Origin: Absidia repens
Taxonomy: Eukaryota > Mucoromycota > Mucoromycetes > Mucorales > Cunninghamellaceae
Length of the DNA stretch: 64,000 nucleotides
Reading direction: 5' to 3'
Assembly: GCA_002105175.1 (NCBI GenBank)
Contig: MCGE01000054.1
Coordinates: forward strand, 1 to 64,000
Of the stretch, positions 10,161-20,890 are shown piece after piece. The notes beneath the pieces are model-generated. The model saw nothing but the letters and a program-made list of their open reading frames with translations, had not been told where the DNA came from and did not search any database. How positions within the stretch are numbered: the stretch's first letter is position 1; each line of letters opens with the position of its first letter. The position numbers and the translations under genes are program-made.

Positions 10161-10173
10161 TCAGGAGTAACTT
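10161..10173. repeat. LINE target-site duplication, right copy
   Basis: TCAGGAGTAACTT, identical to 4,670-4,682. It fixes the 5' boundary of the LINE. Confidence 0.92.
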
Positions 10174-11644
10174 ATATTCGGGGAACATGTCAAAAAATTG
10201 GTAGTCTGTAACACGAAAGCCCAATGCGGTGCTACAAGTTTGTTTCAAGAAGAAAACTTTATCTTCTAACGATTTCAGTTTTAATAGTAATGGAGAGCTT
10301 ACAGTAAATGAATGATGGCTTATAGAGCACCGAGTTGGGGCGGGGAAGGGCTCAGTTAATATGCCATACTGCCTTGGTAACCTGTTTGGTTCCTGATTAT
10401 TTATTTTTTTTTCTGCGAGATTTTGACAACCGCCACCATCCACTCTGTTTAAAAGGGGCGGATTGTACTACATGAAGGTGGAGCGGCTCGGTGATAGTCA
10501 TTAAAATTCAAGGAGAATGCTTTTTGTCAAGCATTTTTATGTTTTCTGTGTTCGAGGAAAAAGGCTTCAAAAAAAAAAGGCAAATTCTTCGTTTGAACGT
10601 GTGATCATTCTATTGACTGAAAAATGTTGACACGCTCAAATGTGGTTTGGGCAACGTGAGAGCATTTAAAATTGCGCATTGATATCGTGCGGTTCAGTGG
10701 GAATATAAAGTAAACCGTAGCCATTACAATATTTTTATGTAAGATATTCAATTTTTAAATCCTTCTGACACATGCAAGTAATCATCAGTCAGACAACAAT
10801 ACAACCTCCCCTTCTATAGCGGCTGTGGCACAGACACAGCACGTTCTATATTCTATTAGCAGAACCAACTCTACTCATACCATTTCCCCCCGCTCCAATA
10901 TCCCCATACACACACAGAACAACCCCTCCATACCGCTAAAAAAACATATAAATCCGCTAAAAAAGCGCCGGGAGAGCCTTCCAAAAGTAGTAATACCTGC
11001 TATGGGCTTTCCAAACCAATAAAAAAAATAATAAAAAACCCCCATCAAACATAGACAGTGTACCGCAATAGAATAGTTTGTCGAATAGTCTACCGCAATA
11101 GAACAGGATATAAAATAGCCTATTACAGTAGAATAGCTTAGGAATAGGGTTATATTTAATGGTAACTATTTCAAGGCTACCGACCATTTCATGGGACATA
11201 GAGGGGGGAGAAAGTGCATAAGACAACTGGTAGTGTTTGGTGACGTAACTCATGAAACCGCTACAATAGGGCTATTGTTTAATATCAAACAAGGTACTAT
11301 AATACTTAGTTAAAAGGACGTATTTTATTAAAACATATTGGTAGATACTAAAACTAAATATAACGGGGGATGTTCATTGTAACAAGAGATGAGAGAGTCA
11401 ATTGGATCGGAAGAGATTGAAATGAGAGTTTAGGAAGGGGCAACACTAGGCGAAAGTGAACAATGAAAAAACGAGACCTAATATACTGTATGATACATGA
11501 GGAGAGACTGTAAATTGGAAATTCTTGTAGAGACAGAATAACAACTAAAGCTAATCTAACGGGGTGATGGTAAAAAGGGATCTATTACAAAAGTCATGAA
11601 AGAGACAATTCAGATATGTTTTCTTTGAAGCAGGTAAAAAGACC
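10174..11644. other. Non-coding segment of the duplicated unit
   Basis: This segment recurs at 51.0-52.1 kb and 61.0-62.5 kb, more distantly at 31.5-32.5 kb, and in part at 19.6-20.2 kb. It contains TGCGAGATTTTGACAACC near 10,417, a run of imperfect ~28-bp repeats built on GCAATAGAATAG (11,060-11,145), and several reverse-strand AATAAA signals (e.g. 11,320 and 11,650), suggesting minus-strand transcription. On the minus strand, 10,174-10,443 is open (LKSLEDKVFFLK...FDMFPEYK) and is closed by one extra base in the 50.7-kb copy, so coding is doubtful. Confidence 0.5.
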
Positions 11645-11835
11645 CATATTTTATTCAGATTTAGATACACAAACTATGGACAATTTAAGACTAAGACTAA
11701 GCTAATGAAGTCATCTAATGATTGCTTTCAGATCCTAGATCCAAAATGAAAGGGGTTCCCCATGCATGTTGTCATCCCTGAGCTGAAATCCCTCTAAACT
11801 AGCCCTAACCCTAATCTAAGTCCATCATGATCTCA
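11645..11835 (-). repeat. Conserved ~200-nt element, copy 8 (reverse)
   Basis: Core (reverse) at about 11,742-11,770: AAAATGAAAGGGGTTCCCCA followed by TGCATGTTGTCATCC. This subtype has TTTCAGCTCAGGGATGACA in place of the A/T hairpin. It ends in a reverse AATAAA near 11,650. Confidence 0.8.
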
Positions 11836-11988
11836 AAGAAATTGAATGATGAAGAAAAAAAAAAAAAGAAAACAAAGAGCGTAAAAAATTAAAAATGTGA
11901 CAAAATTAAAAAAAAAACTTCACGTCGGAGGGGTTTCATTCTGTGTTCCTGTGTGTCTGAATCGGTATAGCTAGTTTTTTTTTTTTTT

Positions 11989-12020
11989 GGAAAGAGAATT
12001 TTCTTTGTCATATTTATACC
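11989..12020 (-). promoter_or_regulatory. Inverted TATA-box segment upstream of gene B copy 1
   Basis: The equivalent place in the other copies reads GG(A)TATAAATACGACAAAG...CTCTCTCC on the plus strand (20,600-20,632; 62,838-62,870). Here the same ~32 bp reads as its reverse complement (GGAAAGAGAATTTTCTTTGT...), with both flanks in normal orientation. The TATA element therefore points away from gene B. Confidence 0.8.
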
Positions 12021-12105
12021 TCCCCTCTCCTTTTTTTTTTTTTTTTTTTTTTTTTTTGCAAAAATCAACACCATTCAATATCATCAACATTCTAGTTCTT
12101 TTCCC

Positions 12106-12228
12106 ATGAAAAGGCTCAACCACCGTTCAATAATAGCCATGAGGAGACTCCTCACTTTTACAGCAGCCAACACTACTATATCCAACAGTGACGTGTATGA
12201 TACGTGTGTACATATTTATAGCAGCTAA
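12106..12228 (+). CDS. Conserved 40-codon small ORF upstream of gene B (copy 1)
   Basis: An open frame of 40 codons (MKRLNHRSI...MRRLLTFTAANTT...IYSS) starting just after a CT-rich leader and ATCAACACCATTCAATATC-type 5' UTR. The same frame is kept at 20,705-20,827 and 52,544-52,651; the last has an in-frame 15-nt deletion, and at 62.9 kb the first ATG is ATC. It ends 63 bp before the gene B start. It may be an upstream ORF, a first exon or an independent small peptide; no homology is recognised. Conservation among recent duplicates is weak proof of translation. Confidence 0.35.
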   Translation: MKRLNHRSIIAMRRLLTFTAANTTISNSDVYDTCVHIYSS

Positions 12229-12254
12229 CAACATTTCATGGAGGCAGTTTCGTG

Positions 12255-12310
12255 CCTTCCTCTTCTGAAAATCCTCTGAAAATCCTCTGAAATGGAGAAA
12301 TTCCCTTCTC
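12255..12310. mobile_element. Solo terminus of an inverted-repeat transposon at gene B start
   Basis: TCCTCTGAAAATCCTCTGAA ATGGAG...TTCCC equals the terminus of the inverted-repeat elements at 24,906-26,022 and 36,154-37,282, with its repeated TCCTCTGAAA motif. The gene B ATG at 12,292 lies inside it. No matching opposite terminus is seen nearby. Confidence 0.7.
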
Positions 12311-13565
12311 TTCTTCGCTATCACATAATGCCTTACTCCCTTCATTCTTTAATGCTACCTCATCGTTGCCAAGTTATTCATTGAAACACTACTTGTTGCA
12401 TGTTATATCAACAGGATATGCTATCAGTGAACAGGACGTGGAATCATACTTACAACGCTACAAGACAGATCTGGATTTGGCAACAATCAACTATCAGTCG
12501 TGAAAAATTGGCAATAATAGCAAATGATTCTGTTGCAGCAATGGTAAGTCTATCTCTTTTTAAACATAAAATATACTCAAGCTTCACCGTTCTCGTTTTT
12601 GTCTAGGAAATGACATTGGATGACGCGAAACCAATTTTCAATGGCGTTACAGCTGATAAAACTTTGTCAACATCCTAATAGCTATAAGGTTATTTTTTTT
12701 TATTTTTTTTTACAACTTGCAACACACAAAGCTACAACAGGGGGTCTCACTGAGTATTTTATCCGTAGGTGGACGGGGGGGGGCAGGGTGAACAAAGAAT
12801 GATAGATTATCTATTAAACATCAAATGATAGATTGACTTGGATGACATTGATAAAATTCTGAAGGGGATTCTCGATGACGTTATGAAGACTTCCAACACC
12901 CCAAGCCCTCTCTTATGCCGCGGAGTCTATGTAAGTTGGACAAACCAAAGGTCTAATCTGAAACTAACTTTTTATATTTTTTTTTATCTTTTTAGATATA
13001 TAGACCTTTACTGCAATTCAATCCCAACCCAAGAATGTCCTAACTGAATATATCTTACAATTATCTCACAGCATTCGAGGTGTTCGTCATAATTCATTTT
13101 CACCACCACCAGCACAACAACAGCAACAGCAACCACAGCAATCACCACAGGAAGGGGGTTGAAAGAGCTGACGGTCATCCCTCTGAGCCATCATCGCCAT
13201 CACAATTCCAGCAAAAACTACCACAACCGCTACAGACCTTTTTACTGTGTCGATCACTTTTTCGAATCCCCTCAATACTATAGCTGCGCTATCGGATACC
13301 TCCACTATCCCATCACATTGCTCTACATCTAATACTGGTACCAACTCATCAACAAATGACGACAAATCCTCAAATACGTCCACTTCACAGTTGTCAATAT
13401 CACTGCACGCACCCCGTGGTTCTCCCTTTGTCGTGGATGGCATCAATACTTCCGGAAGATTTTACCAATTACAGCTGTCGTATTTGTCATTTGTCATCAT
13501 CCACACATATCAAGTACGCGGTTAACACTAACACACTCTTCCACTGGATATGTTTCACTTGGTCT
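12292..13565 (+). pseudogene. Gene B, copy 1 (degraded)
   Basis: Exons can be traced by comparison with 20.9 kb and 63.1 kb: an N-terminal exon (MEKFPSLLRYHI...), an exon EMTLDDAKPIFNGVTADK after a GTAAGT...TCTAG intron, an exon DLDDIDKILKGILDDVMKTS, and a Gln/Ser/Thr-rich C-terminal exon ending in VVDGINTSGRFYQLQ. One base is missing near 12,335 relative to copy 2, moving the N-terminal exon out of frame. A frame change after INYQS is shared by all three copies. Function unknown. Its layout (helical N-terminus, then Gln-rich region) parallels the N-terminal half of gene A. Confidence 0.6.
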
Positions 13566-13674
13566 ACAATCAATATCAAAGATTAATCATCCATCTATTC
13601 TATAATACACTAGTTTATTCCCTCACAATCATCTATCATCATTAGAAATTTATCATTCCAACATCCATTTCCCC

Positions 13675-13713
<39 letters not shown>

Positions 13714-13744
13714 ATAAAAACCCATTGTCATTCTATTCAATAAA

Positions 13745-15329
13745 AACCATATCAACCGCCGCCACCACCACAACAACAACAACCTCAAGCACAACCATTA
13801 TCACAGCAACAGCAACTACCTGACGACCTCAACCACAGCCATCGCCACAGCGACGATCACAACTACGAGAAACACAACCTCAACCTCAACTACAAACACC
13901 TTCTCCTTTGTATAGTGCGGAAAAGAAACGTCGTCATAAACATACTGAAGAAGATAGTAGGTACTTGGTACTTCTTTTTTTTTTTCTTGCTAGAGAAGGT
14001 GAAAACAACACTAAAGCTTTTTTTTTTTTTTTTTTTTTTTGATAGAATCAAGGCGTTCCAGTGCCAAGAAACAATATATCGAACGTGAAAGTCCTATTGA
14101 TTCTAGTCCTTCCTCTTCTGTTCCTGCTGCTGCTGGCACTGTTAATACCGTCCATGTTGCTGTTTGTCCCACCAGTATCGATTCGGTAAGTAGCGAGTCT
14201 CACAATCTTTTTTTTTTTATGTATCTTGCTCACTTTATTCATTTTTATTTGTATGTATAGGATCAAGAACAAATAGAGAATGTGACTTTGTTAAATATTG
14301 CGGAAACCATGGCTGCCCTTTTTTTCCACGAGCGATTTTGGTAAAATGCGTCATAGATATCGGTAAGGAGCAGTGAAAATATGGATAGTTTTACAAGCAT
14401 TTTTTTTTTTAACAGTTAAATCTTTATATATGTATCGTAGACTGGAAACGCATGGGATTTTCCAAATAGGACAGGGTATTCCAAGACAATCTGATGTCCC
14501 TGCTGCATTATATGATAATCTTGTGCTTTAAAACGAACCACATCGTTTGTCAACGACCCAATTCAATCGCTACTTGCACTCAACTCTATTCAACCGCGAT
14601 ATTTACGTAAGTGAGGCGACTCTACGAAATATGAACTTTTTTTTTATATTATTTAAATTAGGGAACTTCTGCTGCTGGTCCAATTATTTTTTTTCAACAA
14701 AGCATTTGTCTGGATGCGCCCCTACCGAAATCGATTATTTCATGCGGATCCTTTTTATTTTGTAAGCAAAAAAATCAAAAAATAAAAAAATAAAAAATAA
14801 AAAATCAACGAAATTAACCACTATTATTCATGTAGGTCTGAAAATATTCAATGTCGCGACCATACACCAAAGCTTGCAGATTCCGAAGCAGCGTACTGTC
14901 ACTATGCATTGTGGCCGTTGATCGATTTGTGTTGTGGTGCTATCTTCAATTTTACAATGCAACTTCAAAGTGGGTGAAACCTTATTGTCGGCGTCCAAAC
15001 AACTACCACCACCCGCACCTACCTATTTGGCTGATGGAAAGGTGTTTGTGAACGCTTCTGGTCTGGAACTCCTTCTATTTGAAGCACCTGGGGAAATTTG
15101 GAACAAGAGACAAGGACGGCATTCAAAGGACCATATCAAAGGGGGCGTATGGTTCCTATGCAATGATTCATGCTATTCTCAACAAGTACCCATATGCCAA
15201 CAAGGAACTGATGAATGATTTACGGGTGCTATTTCTCCATGCAATTACAGCATATCGTATTCCCACGTAATCTCTTACCGTAGTACTGGAAAAGGTATAT
15301 CATCACACACATACACTTTCTCTCTCTCT

Positions 15330-15371
<42 letters not shown>

Positions 15372-15767
15372 CTGACATTCTTTTTTTTTATAGACAACTG
15401 TCCCAGGCCCCGGGCTACGAAGCCTTGCTTTGATGGAAAAATCATTTCCTTTGAACGAATGGCCAAGGTCAAGGTCACAACCAACCACGACGACAAGCGA
15501 GAAGCGATCCAGTGGATCACCTTTTTCTGGAAAGTAAAAGGTAAAAAAAATGCAAAACAAAATAAAAAAAAAAAGTTGAACATAGTGTTAATTCGAACAA
15601 CATAATATTTTATTTATAAGGGAATGCTGGAATTGTCACTTCATGCTATCCATCGCCTGAGAGATTCCAGTGATGCCAACTACCTCTTGCTTGAAGGATC
15701 CGATGAACTGAATCAACGACCCCTGCTACCATCCTTCCTCAAAAGCTCAAAAGTTGAAACCTGTTGA
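13745..15767 (+). pseudogene. Gene A, copy 2 (degraded, longest exon set)
   Basis: It joins the 3' end of gene B copy 1 directly, so exon 1 and the first half of the Gln-rich exon are missing. It keeps exons lost from the other copies: DQEQIENVTLLNIAETMAAL (14,262 on), a segment reading LETHGIFQIGQGIPRQ (14,442 on) and HRLSTTQFNRYLHSTL. The C-terminal domain runs from about 14,837 to 15,767 and includes NASGLELL, ISKGAYGSYAMIHAIL, MAKVKVTTNHDDKREAIQW and, after an intron at 15,541-15,620, LELSLHAIHRLRDSS. Frame breaks include an extra T near 14,338 and the loss of one base in CCTGACGACC near 13,822. The last two exons read cleanly. The protein type is unrecognised beyond a Mucoromycota-expanded family (memory only). 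Confidence 0.65.
15333..15368. repeat. (TA)n microsatellite in gene A intron
   Basis: About 18 TA units. Much shorter runs occupy the same place in copy 1 (2,320) and copy 3 (58,560). Confidence 0.9.
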
Positions 15768-16274
15768 CAACCAAGACTACACTGGCATAGTCACGCTTGA
15801 TCCTGTATCCGAACTTTTTTAGTTGTTCTAGCTGTTTATTGTTATTATTATTATTCTATTTTTTTTTTTTTTTTTTTTTTTACCCTTCAATAAAAATTTA
15901 CCCTCGTCTCTCATTATTAGTTATTGATTGCCCCTTTTGATAAAGATTATATTATGTGTTGGTGAAATATGTGTTTATGCGAATGAATGGAATATATATG
16001 TCAAAGTTGGAAATGAATGATATATGACCATGGAAATTTTTTTTTTTTTTTATATACTGTATTTTGCACCGTTTTTGCGCCGCCAAGAGTTAGTTTGATG
16101 CTTCCATCAGTTGAATAATGATGTTCAGCAGTGTAAACTACTTGCAAGTTTACTACATTTAGTTTAGATCATTTTATTTTCTTCTTTTACTATTACACGT
16201 AATAAACACTCTGGCGCTTCGCTGGAGCTTTTAGAAATCTTTCGATTTACTGGGTGTCACAGTTTTTGGTTAAA

Positions 16275-16505
16275 GTGTGGGTTTCGATGGGATAGGATTA
16301 AAGCCTCCGCCATTTCGCACTTTGGTGGGCGGCCCCTTGGGACCCAACTGTCGTGCTCAGCGCGTCGTCAATGGGTACTTTTTTGTGTGCTGAAAAAAAA
16401 AAAAAGAGAAGGGATTAGAGCCTCCGCCATTTCGCACTATGGTGGGCAGCCCCTTGGGGCCCAACCGCCATGCTCAGCGCGTCGTCAATGGCTTTTTTTT
16501 GTGCT
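16275..16505. repeat. Tandem ~115-bp block with palindromic GGGCC core
   Basis: GCCTCCGCCATTTCGCACT ... CCCCTTGGG... CAGCGCGTCGTCAATGG occurs twice here and at 59,459-59,655 but once in copy 1 (3,228-3,310). The CAGCCCCTTGGGGCCC part can fold back on itself. Confidence 0.7.
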
Positions 16506-16791
16506 GAAATAATAGCTTACTTGAAATCCGTCGGAGAGATTACAGTTTGATTATGTAGCGGTTGCAACAGCCTTTCCACTGGAAGATAAAACGAATTATG
16601 CTATATGGTAATTATGTCGATTGCCCGTTTATTTAATTTTTATTTGTAGTTCCCTGATTTTTTGACATAAAAAAAAAAAAAAAAAAAAAAGCTGGATGAT
16701 TCAGGCTCCGCATTTTGTTTTCTATTTTTTTTTGGTCCTCCTTTTTTTTCCCTCTCTTTTTCTTTCTTTTTTATTTTTTTCCTTCATGATA

Positions 16792-17005
16792 GTCTGAATG
16801 ATATGATGGCAAGGCTCACTGGGGAACTGGTGATCTAGGATTAGTGTTAGAACTTGAATTAGAGGCGTTTTAAAAAACGCAAAACAAACATCATGGGGAA
16901 ACGCTTTCATTTTGGATGAAGGATTTGGGAAGTCAGTAGATTAGCACTCATTAGCTTAGTAATAGTTTGTCATCGCTTGTATCTACGTTTGAATAAATAT
17001 GTTCT
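16792..17005 (+). repeat. Conserved ~200-nt element, copy 2 (forward)
   Basis: Core at about 16,894 with hairpin GCGTTTT/AAAACGC and terminal GAATAAA near 16,991. Confidence 0.8.
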
Positions 17006-17542
17006 TTTTCTTATAATTAGTTTCTCTGTTGTACGTTTACATGATGAGCTTCATCGAATGTGTATTACATATGCATAGAAAAAAAAAAGTGTGCCTATAT
17101 ATATATGGAAAAGGAACGGATTGGGTATTATGGTGACTTCTTCCACCTAGTCTATAAGTTTGTGGGTAGAAAAGAAAACTGGGATGTGTTTGTGTGAAAA
17201 AAACAGCTATTACAGTGTATTTTATAGTGGTGGGGTATATTGAAGAATAAAGTTGAGAATACTGTAGTATGCTACTGGGTGACGGGGGCTTTCTGAAGTG
17301 TGGGTTTTGATGGGATGGGATGGAAGACTCTGTGATTTGGCACTATGAGTGGCAGCGATTGAGAGAAAAAAAAGGATGGGCAGGGCGTCAGCGCTCGGTC
17401 TGAAAAAGTGAGTTGCAGTACCAAAAAAGCGGACGTTAAAGTTACTAGCTGAGTTTCCTTACGATCCATTTTCTGTTTAATATATAAATAATAATAAAAC
17501 ATTAATCCATTCATCTCCTCGCGTCTATTTTTGGTCATTTGG

Positions 17543-17546
<4 letters not shown>

Positions 17547-17573
<27 letters not shown>

Positions 17574-17800
17574 TTTGAAATGGCGTCGTGTTCAGCCCGT
17601 GAATGGACGCTGATAGTCTGGGAAAAAGGAGGTGATCACTTTTTGCATGAATTTTGGTTCAAACGCCGCTGGTGATATGTCGTATACGCTGTGCATGAAG
17701 AAAGAAAATCCGTCGCAATATCACTCGGATACACATTCCTTACAATTGTCGTGCAGTAGTACACATATATATTGATTATCATTTAGAGGCATAAAAAAAA
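17547..17800 (+). repeat. Dispersed repeat with ~60-codon ORF, copy 2
   Basis: Poly-T then MASCSAREWTL...; carries the same internal TGA as copy 1. Confidence 0.6.
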
Positions 17801-17867
17801 AAAGTTGATAAAGAAGGCGACAGACTGTTGAGTTGAAGAAAAAAAAGCCAACCATTTCAGGAGTAAC

Positions 17868-18630
17868 TTTTTTTTTTTTTTTTTGTAAAGTGTCATTTAT
17901 TAAAATAAAGACCTGGAAACACGTCGTGGTGAGAGGTGTCCAGTTAAAGGATATGAAAAGTAGAAAAAATAAGGAAGATGTAAGAGAGGGGAGAGTATGG
18001 TGAACACTGACAGGCGGAAATGGAAGATGGGGGAACTATACTAAGGGGTCGGGTAACGTAGGAGACAATAGCAGATCAGCATAATGGTTTACAAAGTGCT
18101 GGGGGCAAAAGGGCTTGGGAAGAGAGAGAGGCGGAGACGGTTTTGATGATATAGGAAGGAGAGAAAGGAACGTTGTCGAAAATATTTGCCCAGTGTGCCG
18201 TCCAGATTGCATGGAGCGTCATACCCAGGAATTGATGCCAGTGGTGGTGGGATATAGTGGTGATGTCGGGGGAGTTGTGAAAGAAAAGGAGACTATACCA
18301 GATTATATCCGGATCAAAAGGGTGAGTTGGTAGAAGGAGAGACCAGATGGCTTGCCAGACTTGCAAACGAGATGGACAATTGATGGCGAGATGGCGGGTG
18401 TCTTGGGAAGGATAGAAGCAGTATTGACAATGAGGTGATGGGTATGTACTGGGCATGAAATGGTTTAGACGAGTCATAGACGGCCATTTGTTGTGGATTA
18501 ATCTAAACCAAGTGTTCCGGGCAGGAGGGGTGAGACGGATTTTCCAAAATTGTGACCATTGTTTTGGAGAAATAGGGTGAGGGCCAAAAAAGGTGGGGTA
18601 TTGGGATTGGTGGTGGAGGGTGCGGATATC
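17868..18630 (-). mobile_element. LINE 3' fragment (~760 bp)
   Basis: Nearly identical to 4,681-5,444, with the poly-T at the same insertion point after CAGGAGTAAC. It covers the 3' UTR and the last ~185 codons of ORF2 (zf-RVT region), then stops abruptly at GATATC. Because it shares the insertion site with the full LINE it is not an independent insertion but a copied or recombined part of it. Confidence 0.9.
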
Positions 18631-18763
18631 AAAAAACGCAAAACAAACATCATGGGGAAACGCTTTCATTTTGGATGAAGGATTTGGGAAGTCAGTAGAT
18701 TAGCACTCATTAGCTTAGTAATAGTTTGTCATCGCTTGTATCTACGTTTGAATAAATATGTTC
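18631..18763 (+). repeat. Conserved ~200-nt element, copy 3 (5'-truncated)
   Basis: Starts within the hairpin (AAAAAACGC) at the chimeric junction. Core at about 18,650; GAATAAA near 18,750. Confidence 0.8.
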
Positions 18764-19301
18764 TTTTTCTTATAATTAGTTTCTCTGTTGTACGTTTACA
18801 TGATGAGCTTCATCGAATGTGTATTACATATGCATAGAAAAAAAAAAGTGTGCCTATATATATATGGAAAAGGAACGGATTGGGTATTATGGTGACTTCT
18901 TCCACCTAGTCTATAAGTTTGTGGGTAGAAAAGAAAACTGGGATGTGTTTGTGTGAAAAAAACAGCTATTACAGTGTATTTTATAGTGGTGGGGTATATT
19001 GAAGAATAAAGTTGAGAATACTGTAGTATGCTACTGGGTGACGGGGGCTTTCTGAAGTGTGGGTTTTGATGGGATGGGATGGAAGACTCTGTGATTTGGC
19101 ACTATGAGTGGCAGCGATTGAGAGAAAAAAAAGGATGGGCAGGGCGTCAGCGCTCGGTCTGAAAAAGTGAGTTGCAGTACCAAAAAAGCGGACGTTAAAG
19201 TTACTAGCTGAGTTTCCTTACGATCCATTTTCTGTTTAATATATAAATAATAATAAAACATTAATCCATTCATCTCCTCGCGTCTATTTTTGGTCATTTG
19301 G

Positions 19302-19303
<2 letters not shown>

Positions 19304-19332
<29 letters not shown>

Positions 19333-19545
19333 TTTGAAATGGCGTCGTGTTCAGCCCGTGAATGGACGCTGATAGTCTGGGAAAAAGGAGGTGATCACTT
19401 TTTGCATGAATTTTGGTTCAAACGCCGCTGGCGATACGTCGTATACGCTGTGCATGAAGAAAATCCGTCGCAATATCACTCGGATACACATTCCTTACAA
19501 TTGTCGTACAGTAATACACATATATATTGATTATCATTTAGAATC
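19304..19545 (+). repeat. Dispersed repeat with ~60-codon ORF, copy 3
   Basis: The internal TGA of copies 1 and 2 is CGA here, but a 4-nt deletion after GCATGAAGA shifts the C-terminal part of the frame. Confidence 0.6.
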
Positions 19546-19625
19546 ACAAAAAAAAAAAAAAAAAAAAAAAAGTTGATAAAGAAGGCGACAGACTGTTGAG
19601 TTGATGAAAAAAAACCAACCATTTC

Positions 19626-20244
19626 AGGAGTAATTTATAAAATAATAACCCCCCATCAAACATAGACAGTGTACCCCGATAGAATAGTTTGTCGAATAGT
19701 CTACCGCAATAGAATAGTATGTAAAATAGCCTATCACAGTAGAATAGCTTAGGAATAGGATTATATTTAATGGTGACTATTTTAAGACTACCGACCATTT
19801 CATGGGACATAGGGGGGAAGAAAGTGCATAAGACAACTGGTAGTGTTTGGTGACATAACTCACGACACAGCTACAATAGCGCTATTGTTTAATACCAAAC
19901 AAGGTACTATAATGCTTAGTTAAAAAGACGTATTTTATTAAAACATATTGGTAGATACTAAAACTAAATACAACGGGGGATGTTCATTGTAACAAGAGAT
20001 GAGAGAGTCTATTGGATCGGATGAGATTAATGTGAGAATTGAGGAATGGGCAACACTAGGCTAAAATGAACAATACAAAAACAAGATCTAATATACTGTA
20101 TGATACATGAGGAGAGACTGTCAATTGGAAACTCTTGTAGAGACATAATAACAACTAACACTAATCTAACGGGGTGATGGTAAAAAGGGATCTATTACAA
20201 AAGTCATGAAAGAGACAATTCAGACATTTTTTCTTTGAAGCAAG
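19626..20244. other. Partial non-coding unit segment with deletion
   Basis: After CAGGAGTAA the sequence jumps to AAAATAATAACCCCCCATC. Relative to 61,010-61,885 about 870 bp are missing. The remainder (GCAATAGAATAG repeats, reverse AATAAA signals) matches the other copies. No gene is seen. Confidence 0.65.
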
Positions 20245-20445
20245 TAAAAAGACCCATATTTTATTCAGATTTAGATACACGAACTATGGACAATTTAAGT
20301 CTAAGACTAAGCTAATGAAGTCATCTAATGATTGCTTTCAGATCCTAGATCCAAAATGAAAAGGGTTCCCCATGCATGTTGTCATCCCTAAGCTGAAACC
20401 CCTCTAAACTAGTCCTCACCCTAATCTAAGTCCATCATGATCTCA
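20245..20445 (-). repeat. Conserved ~200-nt element, copy 9 (reverse)
   Basis: Core AAAATGAAAAGGGTTCCCCA at about 20,353, with GTTGTCATCCCTAAGCTGAAA on its right. Confidence 0.8.
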
Positions 20446-20599
20446 AAGAAATTGAATGATGAAGAAAAAAAAAGAAAAGAAAACAAAGAGCGAAAAAAAT
20501 TAAAAATGTGACAAAATTAAAAAAACTTCACGTGGGAGGTGTTTCATTCTGTGTTCCTGTGTGTCTGAACCGGGATAGCTCGTTTTTTTTTCTTTGGGA

Positions 20600-20632
20600 G
20601 GGTATAAATACGACAATGAAAATTCTCTCTCC
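20600..20632 (+). promoter_or_regulatory. TATA-type core promoter of gene B copy 2
   Basis: GGTATAAATACGACAATG in normal orientation, followed by a CT-rich tract and a CAACACCATTCAACATCATC leader, as expected for a fungal 5' UTR. Confidence 0.6.
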
Positions 20633-20704
20633 CCTCTCCTTTTTTTTTTTTTTTTTGCATTAATCAACACCATTCAACATCATCAACATTGTAGTTCTTT
20701 TCCC

Positions 20705-20827
20705 ATGATAAGGCTCAACCACGATTCAATATTAGTTATGAGGAGACTCCTCATTTTTACAGCAGCCAACACTACTATATCCAACAGTGACGTGCATGAT
20801 ACGTGTGTATATATTTATATCAGCTAA
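20705..20827 (+). CDS. Conserved 40-codon small ORF upstream of gene B (copy 2)
   Basis: MIRLNHDSI...MRRLLIFTAANTT..., the same length as copy 1, about 100 bp after the TATA box. Translation is unproven; see the copy at 12,106. Confidence 0.35.
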   Translation: MIRLNHDSILVMRRLLIFTAANTTISNSDVHDTCVYIYIS

Positions 20828-20890
20828 CAACAATTCATGGAGGCAGCTTCGTGCCTTCCTCTTCTGAAAATCCTCTGAAAATCCTCTGAA

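Larger units (their letters stand above)
16872..19625. repeat. Chimeric tandem duplication of ~1.0 kb around a LINE fragment
   Basis: The block starting AAAAAACGCAAAACAAAC at 16,872 restarts at 18,631 (offset 1,759) and is almost identical for its first ~650 bp. The first block's right part, through the LINE fragment, instead follows copy 1 (both read CGCTGGTGATATG). The second block follows the LINE-free type (CGCTGGCGATACG). At 18,630/18,631 LINE sequence (...GCGGATATC) abuts the repeat with no intervening bases. Confidence 0.75.

Noticed and set aside
11795..11815. Telomere-like CCCTAACCCTAA
   Set aside because: Only two units, inside the conserved ~200-nt element and varied in its other copies; not a telomere or interstitial array.
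18076..18669. 197-codon minus frame joining the element antisense to LINE ORF2
   Set aside because: Accidental fusion across the chimeric junction at 18,630/18,631.
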